DNA of 64,000 nucleotides. It comes from Allodiplogaster sudhausi. Lineage: Eukaryota; Nematoda; Chromadorea; Rhabditida; Diplogasteridae. The stretch lies in NCBI GenBank assembly GCA_945643635.1, contig CALZFC010000274.1:1161501-1225500 (forward strand), read 5' to 3'. Shown here piece after piece: positions 12,801-26,241 of this stretch. The first letter of the stretch is position 1. Each line of letters begins with the position of its first letter. A program made the translations under genes and the position numbers. The notes beneath the pieces were generated by a model. It saw nothing but the letters and a program-made list of their open reading frames with translations. It made no database searches and was not told where the DNA came from.

Positions 12801-15800
12801 TTGACTTGTCTTGACTTGTCTTGATTTGACTTGTCTTGACTTGACTTGTCTTGACTTGTCTTGACTTGACTTGTCTTGACTTGTCTTGACTTGTCTTGAC
12901 TTGCTTGACTTGACTTGTTTTGACTTGACTTGTCTTGACTTGACTAGTCCTGACTTGACTTGACTTGTCTTGACTTGTCTTGTCTTGTCTTGACTTGACC
13001 TGACTTGCCTTGACTTGCTTGACTTGTCTTGACTTGACTTGTCTTGACTTGACTTGTCTTGACTTGTCTTGACTTGCTTGACTTGACTTGTCTTGACTTG
13101 ACTTGACTTGTCTTGACTTGTCTTGACTTGACTTGTCTTGATTGTCTTGACTTGTCTTGACTTGTCTTGACTTGTCTTGACTTGTCTTGACTTGACTTGT
13201 CTTGATTGTCTTGACTTGTCTTGACTTGTCTTGACTTCCTTGTCTTAACTTGACTTGACTTGTCTTGTCATGTCTTGACTTGACTTGTTTTGAATTGTCT
13301 TGACTTGCTTGTCTTGTCTTAACTTGACTTGACTTGCTTGACTTGACTTGTCTTGACTTGACTTGTCTTGACTTGTCTTGACTTGTCTTGATTTGACTTG
13401 TCTTGACTTGACTTGTCTTGACTTGTCTTGACTTGACTTGTCTTGACTTGTCTTGACTTGACTTGTCTTGACTTGACTTGTCTTGACTTGACTTGTCCTG
13501 ACTTGACTTGACTTGTCTTGACTTGTCTTGTCTTGTCTTGACTTGACCTGACTTGTCTTGACTTGCTTGAATTGTCTTGACTTGACTTGTCTTGACTTGA
13601 CTTGTCTTGACTTGTCTTGACTTGCTTGACTTGACTTGTCTTGACTTGACTTGACTTGTCTTGACTTGTCTTGACTTGTCTTGACTTGACTTGTCTTGAC
13701 TTGTCTTGACTTGACTTGTCTTGACTTGACTTGTCTTGACTTGACTTGTCCTGACTTGTCTTGACTTGTCTTGACTTGTCTTGTCTTGTCTTGACTTGAC
13801 CTGACTTGTCTTGACTTGCTTGAATTGTCTTGACTTGACTTGTCTTGACTTGACTTGTCTTGATTGTCTTGACTTGTCTTCACTTGTCTTGACTTGTCTT
13901 GACTTGACTTGTCTTGATTGTCTTGACTTGTCTTCACTTGTCTTGACTTGTCTTGACTTGTCTTGACTTCCTTGTCTTAACTTGACTTGACTTGTTTTGA
14001 ATTGTCTTGACTTGCTTGTCTTGTCTTGTCTTGACTTGCTTGACTTGACTTGTCTTGACTTGACTTTACTTGTCTTGACTTGTCTTGACTTGACTTGTCT
14101 TGACTTGTCTTGATTTGACTTGTCTTGACTTGACTTGTCTTGACTTGTCTTGACTTGACTTGTCTTGACTTGTCTTGACTTGACTTGTCTTGACTTGACT
14201 TGTCTTGACTTGACTAGTCCTGACTTGACTTGACTTGTCTTGACTTGTCTTGTCTTGTCTTGACTTGACCTGACTTGTCTTGACTTGCTTGAATTGTCTT
14301 GACTTGTCTTGTCTTGTCTTGACTTGACTGACTTGTCTTGACTTGCTTGAATTGTCTTGACTTGACTTGTCTTGACTTGACTTGTCTTGACTTGTCTTGA
14401 TTTGACTTGTCTTGACTTGACTTGTCTTGACTTGTCTTGACTTGACTTGTCTTGACTTGTCTTGACTTGTCTTGACTTGACTTGACTTGTCTTGACTTGT
14501 CTTGACTTGACTTGTCTTGATTGTCTTGACTTGTCTTGACTTGACTTGAATTGTCTTGACTTGACTTGTCTTGACTTGACTTGTCTTGACTTGTCTTGAC
14601 TTGACTTGTCTTGACTGTCTTGACTTGTCTTGACTTGTCTTGACTTGTCTTGACTTGCTTGACTTGACTTGTCTTGACTTGACTTGTCTTGACTTGTCTT
14701 GACTTGACTTGTCTTGACTTGTCTTGATTTGACTTGTCTTGACTTGACTTGTCTTGACTTGTCTTAACTTGACTTGTCTTGACTTGTCTTGACTTGTCTT
14801 GACTTGTCTTGACTTGTCTTGACTTGCTTGACTTGACTTGTCTTGACTTGACTTGACTTGTCTTGACTTGTCTTAACTTGACTTGTCTTGATTGTCTTGA
14901 CTTGTCTTCACTTGTCTTGACTTGTCTTGACTTGACTTATCTTGATTGTCTTGACTTGTCTTCACTTGTCTTGACTTGTCTTGACTTGTCTTGACTTCCT
15001 TGTCTTAACTTGACTTGACTTGTCTTGTCATGTCTTGACTTGACTTGTTTTGAATTGTCTTGACTTGCTTGTCTTGTCTTGTCTTGACTTGCTTGACTTG
15101 TCTTGACTTGACTTGTCTTGACTTGACTTGTCTTGACTTGTCTTGACTTGCTTGACTTGACTTGTCTTGACTTGACTTGACTTGTCTTGACTTGTCTTGA
15201 CTTGACTTGTCTTGATTGTCTTGACTTGTCTTCACTTGTCTTGACTTGTCTTGACTTGACTTGTCTTGATTGTCTTGACTTGTCTTGACTTGTCTTGAGT
15301 TCCTTGTCTTAACTTGACTTGACTTGTCTTGTCATGTCTTGACTTGTCTTGACTTGACTTGTCTTGACTTGTCTTGACTTGACTTGTCTTGACTTGTCTT
15401 GACTTGTCTTGACTTGCTTGACTTGACTTGTTTTGACTTGACTTGTCTTGACTTGACTAGTCCTGACTTGACTTGACTTGTCTTGACTTGTCTTGTCTTG
15501 TCTTGACTTGACCTGACTTGCCTTGACTTGCTTGACTTGTCTTGACTTGACTTGTCTTGACTTGACTTGTCTTGACTTGTCTTGACTTGCTTGACTTGAC
15601 TTGTCTTGACTTGACTTGACTTGTCTTGACTTGTCTTGACTTGACTTGTCTTGATTGTCTTGACTTGTCTTGATTGTCTTGACTTGTCTTCACTTGTCTT
15701 GACTTGTCTTGACTTGACTTGTCTTGATTGTCTTGACTTGTCTTCACTTGTCTTGACTTGTCTTGACTTGTCTTGACTTCTTGTCTTAACTTGACTTGAC

Positions 15801-16839
15801 TTGTTTTGAATTGTCTTGACTTGCTTGTCTTGTCTTGTCTTGACTTGCTTGACTTGACTTGTCTTGACTTGACTTTACTTGTCTTGACTTGTCTTGACTT
15901 GACTTGTCTTGACTTGTCTTGATTTGACTTGTCTTGACTTGACTTGTCTTGACTTGTCTTGACTTGACTTGTCTTGACTTGTCTTGACTTGACTTGTCTT
16001 GACTTGACTTGTCTTGACTTGACTAGTCCTGACTTGACTTGACTTGTCTTGACTTGTCTTGTCTTGTCTTGACTTGACCTGACTTGTCTTGACTTGCTTG
16101 AATTGTCTTGACTTGACTTGTCTTGACTTGACTTGTCTTGACTTGCTTGACTTGACTTGTCTTGACTTGACTTGACTTGTCTTGACTTGTCTTGACTTGT
16201 CTTGACTTGACTTGTCTTGACTTGTCTTGACTTGACTTGTCTTGACTTGACTTGTCTTGACTTGACTTGTCCTGACTTGACTTGACTTGTCTTGACTTGT
16301 CTTGTCTTGTCTTGACTTGACCTGACTTGTCTTGACTTGCTTGAATTGTCTTGACTTGACTTGTCTTGACTTGACTTGTCTTGATTGTCTTGACTTGTCT
16401 TCACTTGTCTTGACTTGTCTTGACTTGACTTGTCTTGATTGTCTTGACTTGTCTTCACTTGTCTTGACTTGTCTTGACTTGTCTTGACTTCCTTGTCTTA
16501 ACTTGACTTGACTTGTTTTGAATTGTCTTGACTTGCTTGTCTTGTCTTGTCTTGACTTGCTTGACTTGACTTGTCTTGACTTGACTTTACTTGTCTTGAC
16601 TTGTCTTGACTTGACTTGTCTTGACTTGTCTTGATTTGACTTGTCTTGACTTGACTTGTCTTGACTTGTCTTGACTTGACTTGTCTTGACTTGTCTTGAC
16701 TTGACTTGTCTTGACTTGACTTGTCTTGACTTGACTAGTCCTGACTTGACTTGACTTGTCTTGACTTGTCTTGTCTTGTCTTGACTTGACCTGACTTGTC
16801 TTGACTTGCTTGAATTGTCTTGACTTGTCTTGTCTTGTC

Positions 16840-17888
16840 TTGACTTGACCTGACTTGTCTTGACTTGCTTGAATTGTCTTGACTTGACTTGTCTTGACTT
16901 GACTTGTCTTGACTTGTCTTGATTTGACTTGTCTTGACTTGACTTGTCTTGACTTGTCTTGACTTGACTTGTCTTGACTTGTCTTGACTTGTCTTGACTT
17001 GCTTGACTTGACTTGTTTTGACTTGACTTGTCTTGACTTGACTAGTCCTGACTTGACTTGACTTGTCTTGACTTGTTTTGTCTTGTCTTGACTTGACCTG
17101 ACTTGCCTTGACTTGCTTGACTTGTCTTGACTTGACTTGTCTTGACTTGACTTGTCTTGACTTGTCTTGACTTGCTTGACTTGACTTGTCTTGACTTGAC
17201 TTGACTTGTCTTGACTTGTCTTGACTTGACTTGTCTTGATTGTCTTGACTTGTCTTGACTTGTCTTGACTTGTCTTGACTTGTCTTGACTTGACTTGTCT
17301 TGATTGTCTTGACTTGTCTTGACTTGTCTTGACTTCCTTGTCTTAACTTGACTTGACTTGTCTTGTCATGTCTTGACTTGACTTGTTTTGAATTGTCTTG
17401 ACTTGCTTGTCTTGTCTTAACTTGACTTGACTTGCTTGACTTGACTTGTCTTGACTTGACTTGTCTTGACTTGTCTTGACTTGTCTTGATTTGACTTGTC
17501 TTGACTTGACTTGTCTTGACTTGTCTTGACTTGACTTGTCTTGACTTGTCTTGACTTGACTTGTCTTGACTTGACTTGTCTTGACTTGACTAGTCCTGAC
17601 TTGACTTGACTTGTCTTGACTTGTCTTGTCTTGTCTTGACTTGACCTGACTTGTCTTGACTTGCTTGAATTGTCTTGACTTGACTTGTCTTGACTTGACT
17701 TGTCTTGACTTGTCTTGACTTGCTTGACTTGACTTGTCTTGACTTGACTTGACTTGTCTTGACTTGTCTTGACTTGTCTTGACTTGACTTGTCTTGACTT
17801 GTCTTGACTTGACTTGTCTTGACTTGACTTGTCTTGACTTGACTAGTCCTGACTTGACTTGACTTGTCTTGACTTGTCTTGTCTTGTC
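16840..17888 (+). repeat. 1049-bp tandem duplication, first copy
   Basis: GACCTGAC at 16849, TTGATTTGAC at 16921, the private variant CTTGTTTTGTC at 17072, TAGTC at 17591 and TAGTC at 17844 all recur exactly 1049 bp downstream. The private variant shows that these are sister copies and not just equivalent higher-order units. Confidence 0.85.
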
Positions 17889-18937
17889 TTGACTTGACCT
17901 GACTTGTCTTGACTTGCTTGAATTGTCTTGACTTGACTTGTCTTGACTTGACTTGTCTTGACTTGTCTTGATTTGACTTGTCTTGACTTGACTTGTCTTG
18001 ACTTGTCTTGACTTGACTTGTCTTGACTTGTCTTGACTTGTCTTGACTTGCTTGACTTGACTTGTTTTGACTTGACTTGTCTTGACTTGACTAGTCCTGA
18101 CTTGACTTGACTTGTCTTGACTTGTTTTGTCTTGTCTTGACTTGACCTGACTTGCCTTGACTTGCTTGACTTGTCTTGACTTGACTTGTCTTGACTTGAC
18201 TTGTCTTGACTTGTCTTGACTTGCTTGACTTGACTTGTCTTGACTTGACTTGACTTGTCTTGACTTGTCTTGACTTGACTTGTCTTGATTGTCTTGACTT
18301 GTCTTGACTTGTCTTGACTTGTCTTGACTTGTCTTGACTTGACTTGTCTTGATTGTCTTGACTTGTCTTGACTTGTCTTGACTTCCTTGTCTTAACTTGA
18401 CTTGACTTGTCTTGTCATGTCTTGACTTGACTTGTTTTGAATTGTCTTGACTTGCTTGTCTTGTCTTAACTTGACTTGACTTGCTTGACTTGACTTGTCT
18501 TGACTTGACTTGTCTTGACTTGTCTTGACTTGTCTTGATTTGACTTGTCTTGACTTGACTTGTCTTGACTTGTCTTGACTTGACTTGTCTTGACTTGTCT
18601 TGACTTGACTTGTCTTGACTTGACTTGTCTTGACTTGACTAGTCCTGACTTGACTTGACTTGTCTTGACTTGTCTTGTCTTGTCTTGACTTGACCTGACT
18701 TGTCTTGACTTGCTTGACTTGTCTTGACTTGACTTGTCTTGACTTGACTTGTCTTGACTTGTCTTGACTTGCTTGACTTGACTTGTCTTGACTTGACTTG
18801 ACTTGTCTTGACTTGTCTTGACTTGTCTTGACTTGACTTGTCTTGACTTGTCTTGACTTGACTTGTCTTGACTTGACTTGTCTTGACTTGACTAGTCCTG
18901 ACTTGACTTGACTTGTCTTGACTTGTCTTGTCTTGTC
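17889..18937 (+). repeat. 1049-bp tandem duplication, second copy
   Basis: Direct repeat of the preceding 1049 bp, with matching markers at 17898, 17970, 18121, 18640 and 18893. It differs near 18717 (GCTTGACTTG against GCTTGAATTG). A further related copy lies 5147 bp upstream: TTGATTTGAC at 12823 corresponds to 17970. Confidence 0.85.
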
Positions 18938-20444
18938 TTGACTTGACCTGACTTGTCTTGACTTGCTTGAATTGTCTTGACTTGACTTGTCTTGACTTGA
19001 CTTGTCTTGATTGTCTTGACTTGTCTTCACTTGTCTTGACTTGTCTTGACTTGACTTGTCTTGATTGTCTTGACTTGTCTTCACTTGTCTTGACTTGTCT
19101 TGACTTGTCTTGACTTCCTTGTCTTAACTTGACTTGACTTGTTTTGAATTGTCTTGACTTGCTTGTCTTGTCTTGTCTTGACTTGCTTGACTTGACTTGT
19201 CTTGACTTGACTTTACTTGTCTTGACTTGTCTTGACTTGACTTGTCTTGACTTGTCTTGATTTGACTTGTCTTGACTTGACTTGTCTTGACTTGTCTTGA
19301 CTTGACTTGTCTTGACTTGTCTTGACTTGACTTGTCTTGACTTGACTTGTCTTGACTTGACTAGTCCTGACTTGACTTGACTTGTCTTGACTTGTCTTGT
19401 CTTGTCTTGACTTGACCTGACTTGTCTTGACTTGCTTGAATTGTCTTGACTTGTCTTGTCTTGTCTTGACTTGACCTGACTTGTCTTGACTTGCTTGAAT
19501 TGTCTTGACTTGACTTGTCTTGACTTGACTTGTCTTGACTTGTCTTGATTTGACTTGTCTTGACTTGACTTGTCTTGACTTGTCTTGACTTGACTTGTCT
19601 TGACTTGTCTTGACTTGTCTTGACTTGCTTGACTTGACTTGTTTTGACTTGACTTGTCTTGACTTGACTAGTCCTGACTTGACTTGACTTGTCTTGACTT
19701 GTCTTGTCTTGTCTTGACTTGACCTGACTTGCCTTGACTTGCTTGACTTGTCTTGACTTGACTTGTCTTGACTTGACTTGACTTGTCTTGACTTGTCTTG
19801 ACTTGCTTGACTTGACTTGTCTTGACTTGACTTGACTTGTCTTGACTTGTCTTGACTTGACTTGTCTTGATTGTCTTGACTTGTCTTGACTTGTCTTGAC
19901 TTGTCTTGACTTGTCTTGACTTGACTTGTCTTGATTGTCTTGACTTGTCTTGACTTGTCTTGACTTCCTTGTCTTAACTTGACTTGACTTGTCTTGTCAT
20001 GTCTTGACTTGACTTGTTTTGAATTGTCTTGACTTGCTTGTCTTGTCTTAACTTGACTTGACTTGCTTGACTTGACTTGTCTTGACTTGACTTGTCTTGA
20101 CTTGTCTTGACTTGACTTGTCTTGACTTGTCTTGATTTGACTTGTCTTGACTTGACTTGTCTTGACTTGTCTTAACTTGACTTGTCTTGACTTGTCTTGA
20201 CTTGTCTTGACTTGTCTTGACTTGTCTTGACTTGTCTTGACTTGCTTGACTTGACTTGTCTTGACTTGACTTGTCTTGACTTGTCTTGACTTGCTTGACT
20301 TGACTTGTCTTGACTTGACTTGACTTGTCTTGACTTGTCTTGACTTTACTTGTCTTGACTTGTCTTGACTTGACTTGTCTTGACTTGTCTTGATTTGACT
20401 TGTCTTGTCTTGTCTTGACTTGACTTGTTTTGAATTGTCTTGAC

Positions 20445-21410
20445 TTTCTCCAAGCAAACTTGGGCTTTCTTATTTTGGCTTTCGGATTCATCATCAAGAT
20501 ACCCTGAAGACTATCCTTGCTTCGTTTGAAGTCAATCGGATACAAAAATTTTTTCGATATGGTCATCAAACTAGTTCACGGACCATACTCTCCAAGCAAA
20601 CTTGGGCTTTCTTATTTTGGCTTTCGGATTCATCATCAAGGGACCCTGAAGACTATCCTTGCTTAGTTTGAAGTCAATCGGATACAAAAATGTTTTCGAC
20701 ATGGTCATCAAGCTAGTTCACGGACCATAATCTCCAAGCAAACTTGGGCTTTCTAATTCTGGCTTTCGGATTCATCATCAAGGGAACCTAAAGACTATCC
20801 TTGCTTAGTTTGAAGTCAAGCGGATTCAACAATATTTTCGACATGGTCATCAAGCTATTTTTCTTTCTTGACTTGTCTTGACTTGACTTGAATTGTCTTG
20901 ACTTGACTTGTCTTGACTTGTTTTGACTTGACTTGTCTTGACTTGACTTGTCTTGACTTGTCTTGACTTGCTTGACTTGTCTTGACTTGACTTGACTTGT
21001 CTTGACTTGTCTTGACGACTTGACTTGTCTTGACTTGCTTGACTTGTCTTGACTTGACTTGACTTGTCTTGACTTGTCTTGACTTGACTTGTCTTGACTT
21101 GTCTTGACTTGACTTGTCTTGACTTGTCCTGACTTGTCTTGTCTTGTCTTGACTTGACTTGTTTTGAATTGTCTTGACTTTCTCCAAGCAAACTTGGGCT
21201 TTCTTATTTTGGCTTTCGGATTCATCATCAAGGGACCCTGAAGACTATCCTTGCTAAGTTTGAAGTCAATCGAATACAAAAATTTTTTCGACATGGTCAT
21301 CAAGCTAGTTCACGGACCATAATCTCCAAACAAACTTGGGCTTTCTCATTTTGGCTTTCGGATTCATCATCAAGGGAGGGGGGGCATGCTCATCAAGCTA
21401 TTTGTCTTTC
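20445..21410 (+). repeat. A/B cassette 2 (B3 - pentamer - B2), 966 bp
   Basis: B monomers start at 20448, 20590 and 20732, the last truncated after ATCAAGCT at about 20857. Pentamers 20868-21180 carry TTGACGACTTG. B monomers follow at 21182 and 21324, the second collapsed at a G7 run (21378-21384). Unlike cassette 1, the GATTCAACAATATTTTC segment near 20823 is intact. Confidence 0.95.
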
Positions 21411-24400
21411 TTGACTTGTCTTGACTTGACTTGAATTGTCTTGACTTGACTTGTCTTGACTTGACTTGTCTTGACTTGTCTTGACTTGCTTGACTTGACT
21501 TGTCTTGACTTGACTTGACTTGTCTTGACTTGTCTTGACTTGACTTGTCTTGATTGTCTTGACTTGTCTTCACTTGTCTTGACTTGTCTTGACTTGACTT
21601 GTCTTGATTGTCTTGACTTGTCTTGACTTCCTTGTCTTAACTTGACTTGACTTGTCTTGTCATGTCTTGACTTGACTTGTTTTGAATTGTCTTGACTTGC
21701 TTGTCTTGTCTTGTCTTGACTTGCTTGACTTGACTTGTCTTGACTTGACTTTACTTGTCTTGACTTGTCTTGACTTGACTTGTCTTGACTTGTCTTGATT
21801 TGACTTGTCTTGACTTGACTTGTCTTGACTTGTCTTAACTTGACTTGTCTTGACTTGTCTTGACTTGTCTTGACTTGTCTTGACTTGCTTGACTTGACTT
21901 GTCTTGACTTGACTTGACTTGTCTTGACTTGTCTTGACTTGTCTTGACTTCCTTGTCTTAACTTGACTTGACTTGTCTTGTCATGTCTTGACTTGTCTTG
22001 ACTTGACTTGTCTTGACTTGTCTTGACTTGACTTGTCTTGACTTGTCTTGACTTGTCTTGACTTGCTTGACTTGACTTGTTTTGACTTGACTTGTCTTGA
22101 CTTGACTAGTCCTGACTTGACTTGACTTGTCTTGACTTGTCTTGTCTTGTCTTGACTTGACCTGACTTGCCTTGACTTGCTTGACTTGTCTTGACTTGAC
22201 TTGTCTTGACTTGACTTGTCTTGACTTGTCTTGACTTGCTTGACTTGACTTGTCTTGACTTGACTTGACTTGTCTTGACTTGTCTTGACTTGACTTGTCT
22301 TGATTGTCTTGACTTGTCTTGATTGTCTTGACTTGTCTTCACTTGTCTTGACTTGTCTTGACTTGACTTGTCTTGATTGTCTTGACTTGTCTTCACTTGT
22401 CTTGACTTGTCTTGACTTGTCTTGACTTCCTTGTCTTAACTTGACTTGACTTGTTTTGAATTGTCTTGACTTGCTTGTCTTGTCTTGTCTTGACTTGCTT
22501 GACTTGACTTGTCTTGACTTGACTTTACTTGTCTTGACTTGTCTTGACTTGACTTGTCTTGACTTGTCTTGATTTGACTTGTCTTGACTTGACTTGTCTT
22601 GACTTGTCTTGACTTGACTTGTCTTGACTTGTCTTGACTTGACTTGTCTTGACTTGACTTGTCTTGACTTGACTAGTCCTGACTTGACTTGACTTGTCTT
22701 GACTTGTCTTGTCTTGTCTTGACTTGACCTGACTTGTCTTGACTTGCTTGAATTGTCTTGACTTGACTTGTCTTGACTTGACTTGTCTTGACTTGTCTTG
22801 ACTTGCTTGACTTGACTTGTCTTGACTTGACTTGACTTGTCTTGACTTGTCTTGACTTGTCTTGACTTGACTTGTCTTGACTTGTCTTGACTTGACTTGT
22901 CTTGACTTGACTTGTCTTGACTTGACTAGTCCTGACTTGACTTGACTTGTCTTGACTTGTCTTGTCTTGTCTTGACTTGACCTGACTTGTCTTGACTTGC
23001 TTGAATTGTCTTGACTTGACTTGTCTTGACTTGACTTGTCTTGATTGTCTTGACTTGTCTTCACTTGTCTTGACTTGTCTTGACTTGACTTGTCTTGATT
23101 GTCTTGACTTGTCTTCACTTGTCTTGACTTGTCTTGACTTGTCTTGACTTCCTTGTCTTAACTTGACTTGACTTGTTTTGAATTGTCTTGACTTGCTTGT
23201 CTTGTCTTGTCTTGACTTGCTTGACTTGACTTGTCTTGACTTGACTTTACTTGTCTTGACTTGTCTTGACTTGACTTGTCTTGACTTGTCTTGATTTGAC
23301 TTGTCTTGACTTGACTTGTCTTGACTTGTCTTGACTTGACTTGTCTTGACTTGTCTTGACTTGACTTGTCTTGACTTGACTTGTCTTGACTTGACTAGTC
23401 CTGACTTGACTTGACTTGTCTTGACTTGTCTTGTCTTGTCTTGACTTGACCTGACTTGTCTTGACTTGCTTGAATTGTCTTGACTTGTCTTGTCTTGTCT
23501 TGACTTGACCTGACTTGTCTTGACTTGCTTGAATTGTCTTGACTTGACTTGTCTTGACTTGACTTGTCTTGACTTGTCTTGACTTGTCTTGACTTGCTTG
23601 ACTTGACTTGTCTTCACTTGTCTTGACTTGTCTTGACTTGTCTTAACTTGACTTGTCTTGACTTGTCTTGACTTGCTTGACTTGACTTGTCTTGACTTGA
23701 CTTGTCTTGACTTGACTAGTCCTGACTTGACTTGACTTGTCTTGTCTTGTCTTGACTTGACCTGACTTGTCTTGACTTGCTTGACTTGTCTTGACTTGAC
23801 TTGTCTTGACTTGACTTCTCTTGACTTGTCTTGACTTGCTTGACTTGACTTGTCTTGACTTGACTTGACTTGTCTTGACTTGTCTTGACTTGACTTGTCT
23901 TGATTGTCTTGACTTGTCTTCACTTGTCTTGACTTGTCTTGACTTGACTTGTCTTGATTGTCTTGACTTGTCTTGACTTGTCTTGACTTCCTTGTCTTAA
24001 CTTGACTTGACTTGTCTTGTCATGTCTTGACTTGACTTGTTTTGAATTGTCTTGACTTGCTTGTCTTGTCTTGTCTTGACTTGCTTGACTTGACTTGTCT
24101 TGACTTGACTTTACTTGTCTTGACTTGTCTTGACTTGACTTGTCTTGACTTGTCTTGATTTGACTTGTCTTGACTTGACTTGTCTTGACTTGTCTTAACT
24201 TGACTTGTCTTGACTTGTCTTGACTTGTCTTGACTTGTCTTGACTTGTCTTGACTTGCTTGACTTGACTTGTCTTGACTTGACTTGACTTGTCTTGACTT
24301 GTCTTAACTTGACTTGTCTTGATTGTCTTGACTTGTCTTGACTTGTCTTGACTTGTCTTGACTTGACTTGTCTTGTCTTGTCTTGACTTGACCTGACTTG

Positions 24401-25275
24401 TCTTGACTTGCTTGAATTGTCTTGACTTGACTTGACTTGTCTTGTCATGTCTTGACTTGACTTGACTTCCTTGTCTTAACTTGACTTGACTTGTCTTGTC
24501 ATGTCTTGACTTGACTTGTTTTGAATTGTCTTGACTTGCTTGTCTTGTCTTGTCTTGACTTGCTTGACTTGACTTGTCTTGACTTGACTTTACTTGTCTT
24601 GACTTGACTTGTCTTGACTTGTCTTGATTTGACTTGTCTTGACTTGACTTGTCTTGACTTGTCTTGACTTGACTTGTCTTGACTTGTCTTGACTTGTCTT
24701 GACTTGCTTGACTTGACTTGTTTTGACTTGACTTGTCTTGACTTGACTAGTCCTGACTTGACTTGACTTGTCTTGACTTGTCTTGTCTTGTCTTGACTTG
24801 ACCTGACTTGCCTTGACTTGCTTGACTTGTCTTGACTTGACTTGTCTTGACTTGACTTGTCTTGACTTGTCTTGACTTGCTTGACTTGACTTGTCTTGAC
24901 TTGACTTGACTTGTCTTGACTTGTCTTGACTTGACTTGTCTTGATTGTCTTGACTTGTCTTCACTTGTCTTGACTTGTCTTGACTTGTCTTGACTTGACT
25001 TGTCTTGATTGTCTTGACTTGTCTTGACTTGTCTTGACTTCCTTGTCTTAACTTGACTTGACTTGTCTTGTCATGTCTTGACTTGACTTGTTTTGAATTG
25101 TCTTGACTTGCTTGTCTTGTCTTAACTTGACTTGACTTGCTTGACTTGACTTGTCTTGACTTGACTTGTCTTGACTTGTCTTGTCTTGACTTGTCTTGAC
25201 TTGACTTGTCTTGACTTGTCTTGATTTGACTTGTCTTGTCTTGTCTTGACTTGACTTGTTTTGAATTGTCTTGAC
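21411..25275. repeat. Family A pentamer satellite, 3.9-kb domain
   Basis: Only TTGWC pentamers and their standard variants are present. The first 550 bp resemble the pentamers after cassette 1 (from 9092). From about 21958 the order follows the segment at 11230 (offset 10728). From about 24590 it resembles the run-up to a cassette seen near 7190 and 32590, but is shorter because an internal piece is missing near 25180. Confidence 0.95.
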
Positions 25276-26241
25276 TTTCTCCAAGCAAACTTGGGCTTTC
25301 TTATTTTGGCTTTCGGATTCATCATCAAGATACCCTGAAGACTATCCTTGCTTCGTTTGAAGTCAATCGGATACAAAAATGTTTTCGACATGGTCATCAA
25401 GCTAGTTCACGGACCATAATCTCCAAGCAAACTTGGGCTTTCTAATTCTGGCTTTCGGATTCATCATCAAGGGACCCTGAAGACTATCCTTGCTTAGTTT
25501 GAAGTCAATCGGATACAAAAATGTTTTCGACATGGTCATCAAGCTAGTTCACGGACCATAATCTCCAAGCAAACTTGGGCTTTCTAATTCTGGCTTTCGG
25601 ATTCATCATCAAGGGAACCTAAAGACTATCCTTGCTTAGTTTGAAGTCAAGCGGATTCAACAATATTTTCGACATGGTCATCAAGCTATTTTTCTTTCTT
25701 GACTTGTCTTGACTTGACTTGAATTGTCTTGACTTGACTTGTCTTGACTTGTTTTGACTTGACTTGTCTTGACTTGACTTGTCTTGACTTGTCTTGACTT
25801 GCTTGACTTGTCTTGACTTGACTTGACTTGTCTTGACTTGTCTTGACGACTTGACTTGTCTTGACTTGCTTGACTTGTCTTGACTTGACTTGACTTGTCT
25901 TGACTTGTCTTGACTTGACTTGTCTTGACTTGTCTTGACTTGACTTGTCTTGACTTGTCCTGACTTGTCTTGTCTTGTCTTGACTTGACTTGTTTTGAAT
26001 TGTCTTGACTTTCTCCAAGCAAACTTGGGCTTTCTTATTTTGGCTTTCGGATTCATCATCAAGGGACCCTGAAGACTATCCTTGCTAAGTTTGAAGTCAA
26101 TCGAATACAAAAATTTTTCGACATGGTCATCAAGCTAGTTCACGGACCATAATCTCCAAACAAACTTGGGCTTTCTCATTTTGGCTTTCGGATTCATCAT
26201 CAAGGGAGGGGGGGGCATGCTCATCAAGCTATTTGTCTTTC
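25276..26241 (+). repeat. A/B cassette 3 (B3 - pentamer - B2), 966 bp
   Basis: B monomers start at 25279, 25421 and 25563, followed by pentamers 25699-26009 and B monomers at 26013 and 26154. The 141-bp spacing of the last pair comes from one T missing in the A5T6 tract. The final monomer is collapsed at a G8 run (26208-26215). The first monomer here ends like the second monomer of the other cassettes (GTTTTCGACATGG instead of TTTTTTCGATATGG), which suggests exchange between neighbouring monomers. Confidence 0.95.

Larger units (their letters stand above)
9092..20444. repeat. Family A pentamer satellite, 11.4-kb domain
   Basis: This is the longest B-free stretch in the window, made only of TTGWC pentamers and their standard variants. 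TTCC-TTGTC-TTAAC markers lie near 9307, 9775, 10246, 10919, 11223, 11701, 12392, 13238 and 13970, so the higher-order period is irregular (about 300-850 bp). TAGTC-CTGAC blocks become frequent from about 11.4 kb. Private markers useful for tracing duplications are GACTGGTC near 10536, ACTTATCTTG at 14939 and TTGAGTTCC at 15299. No non-repeat sequence is visible. Confidence 0.97.
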
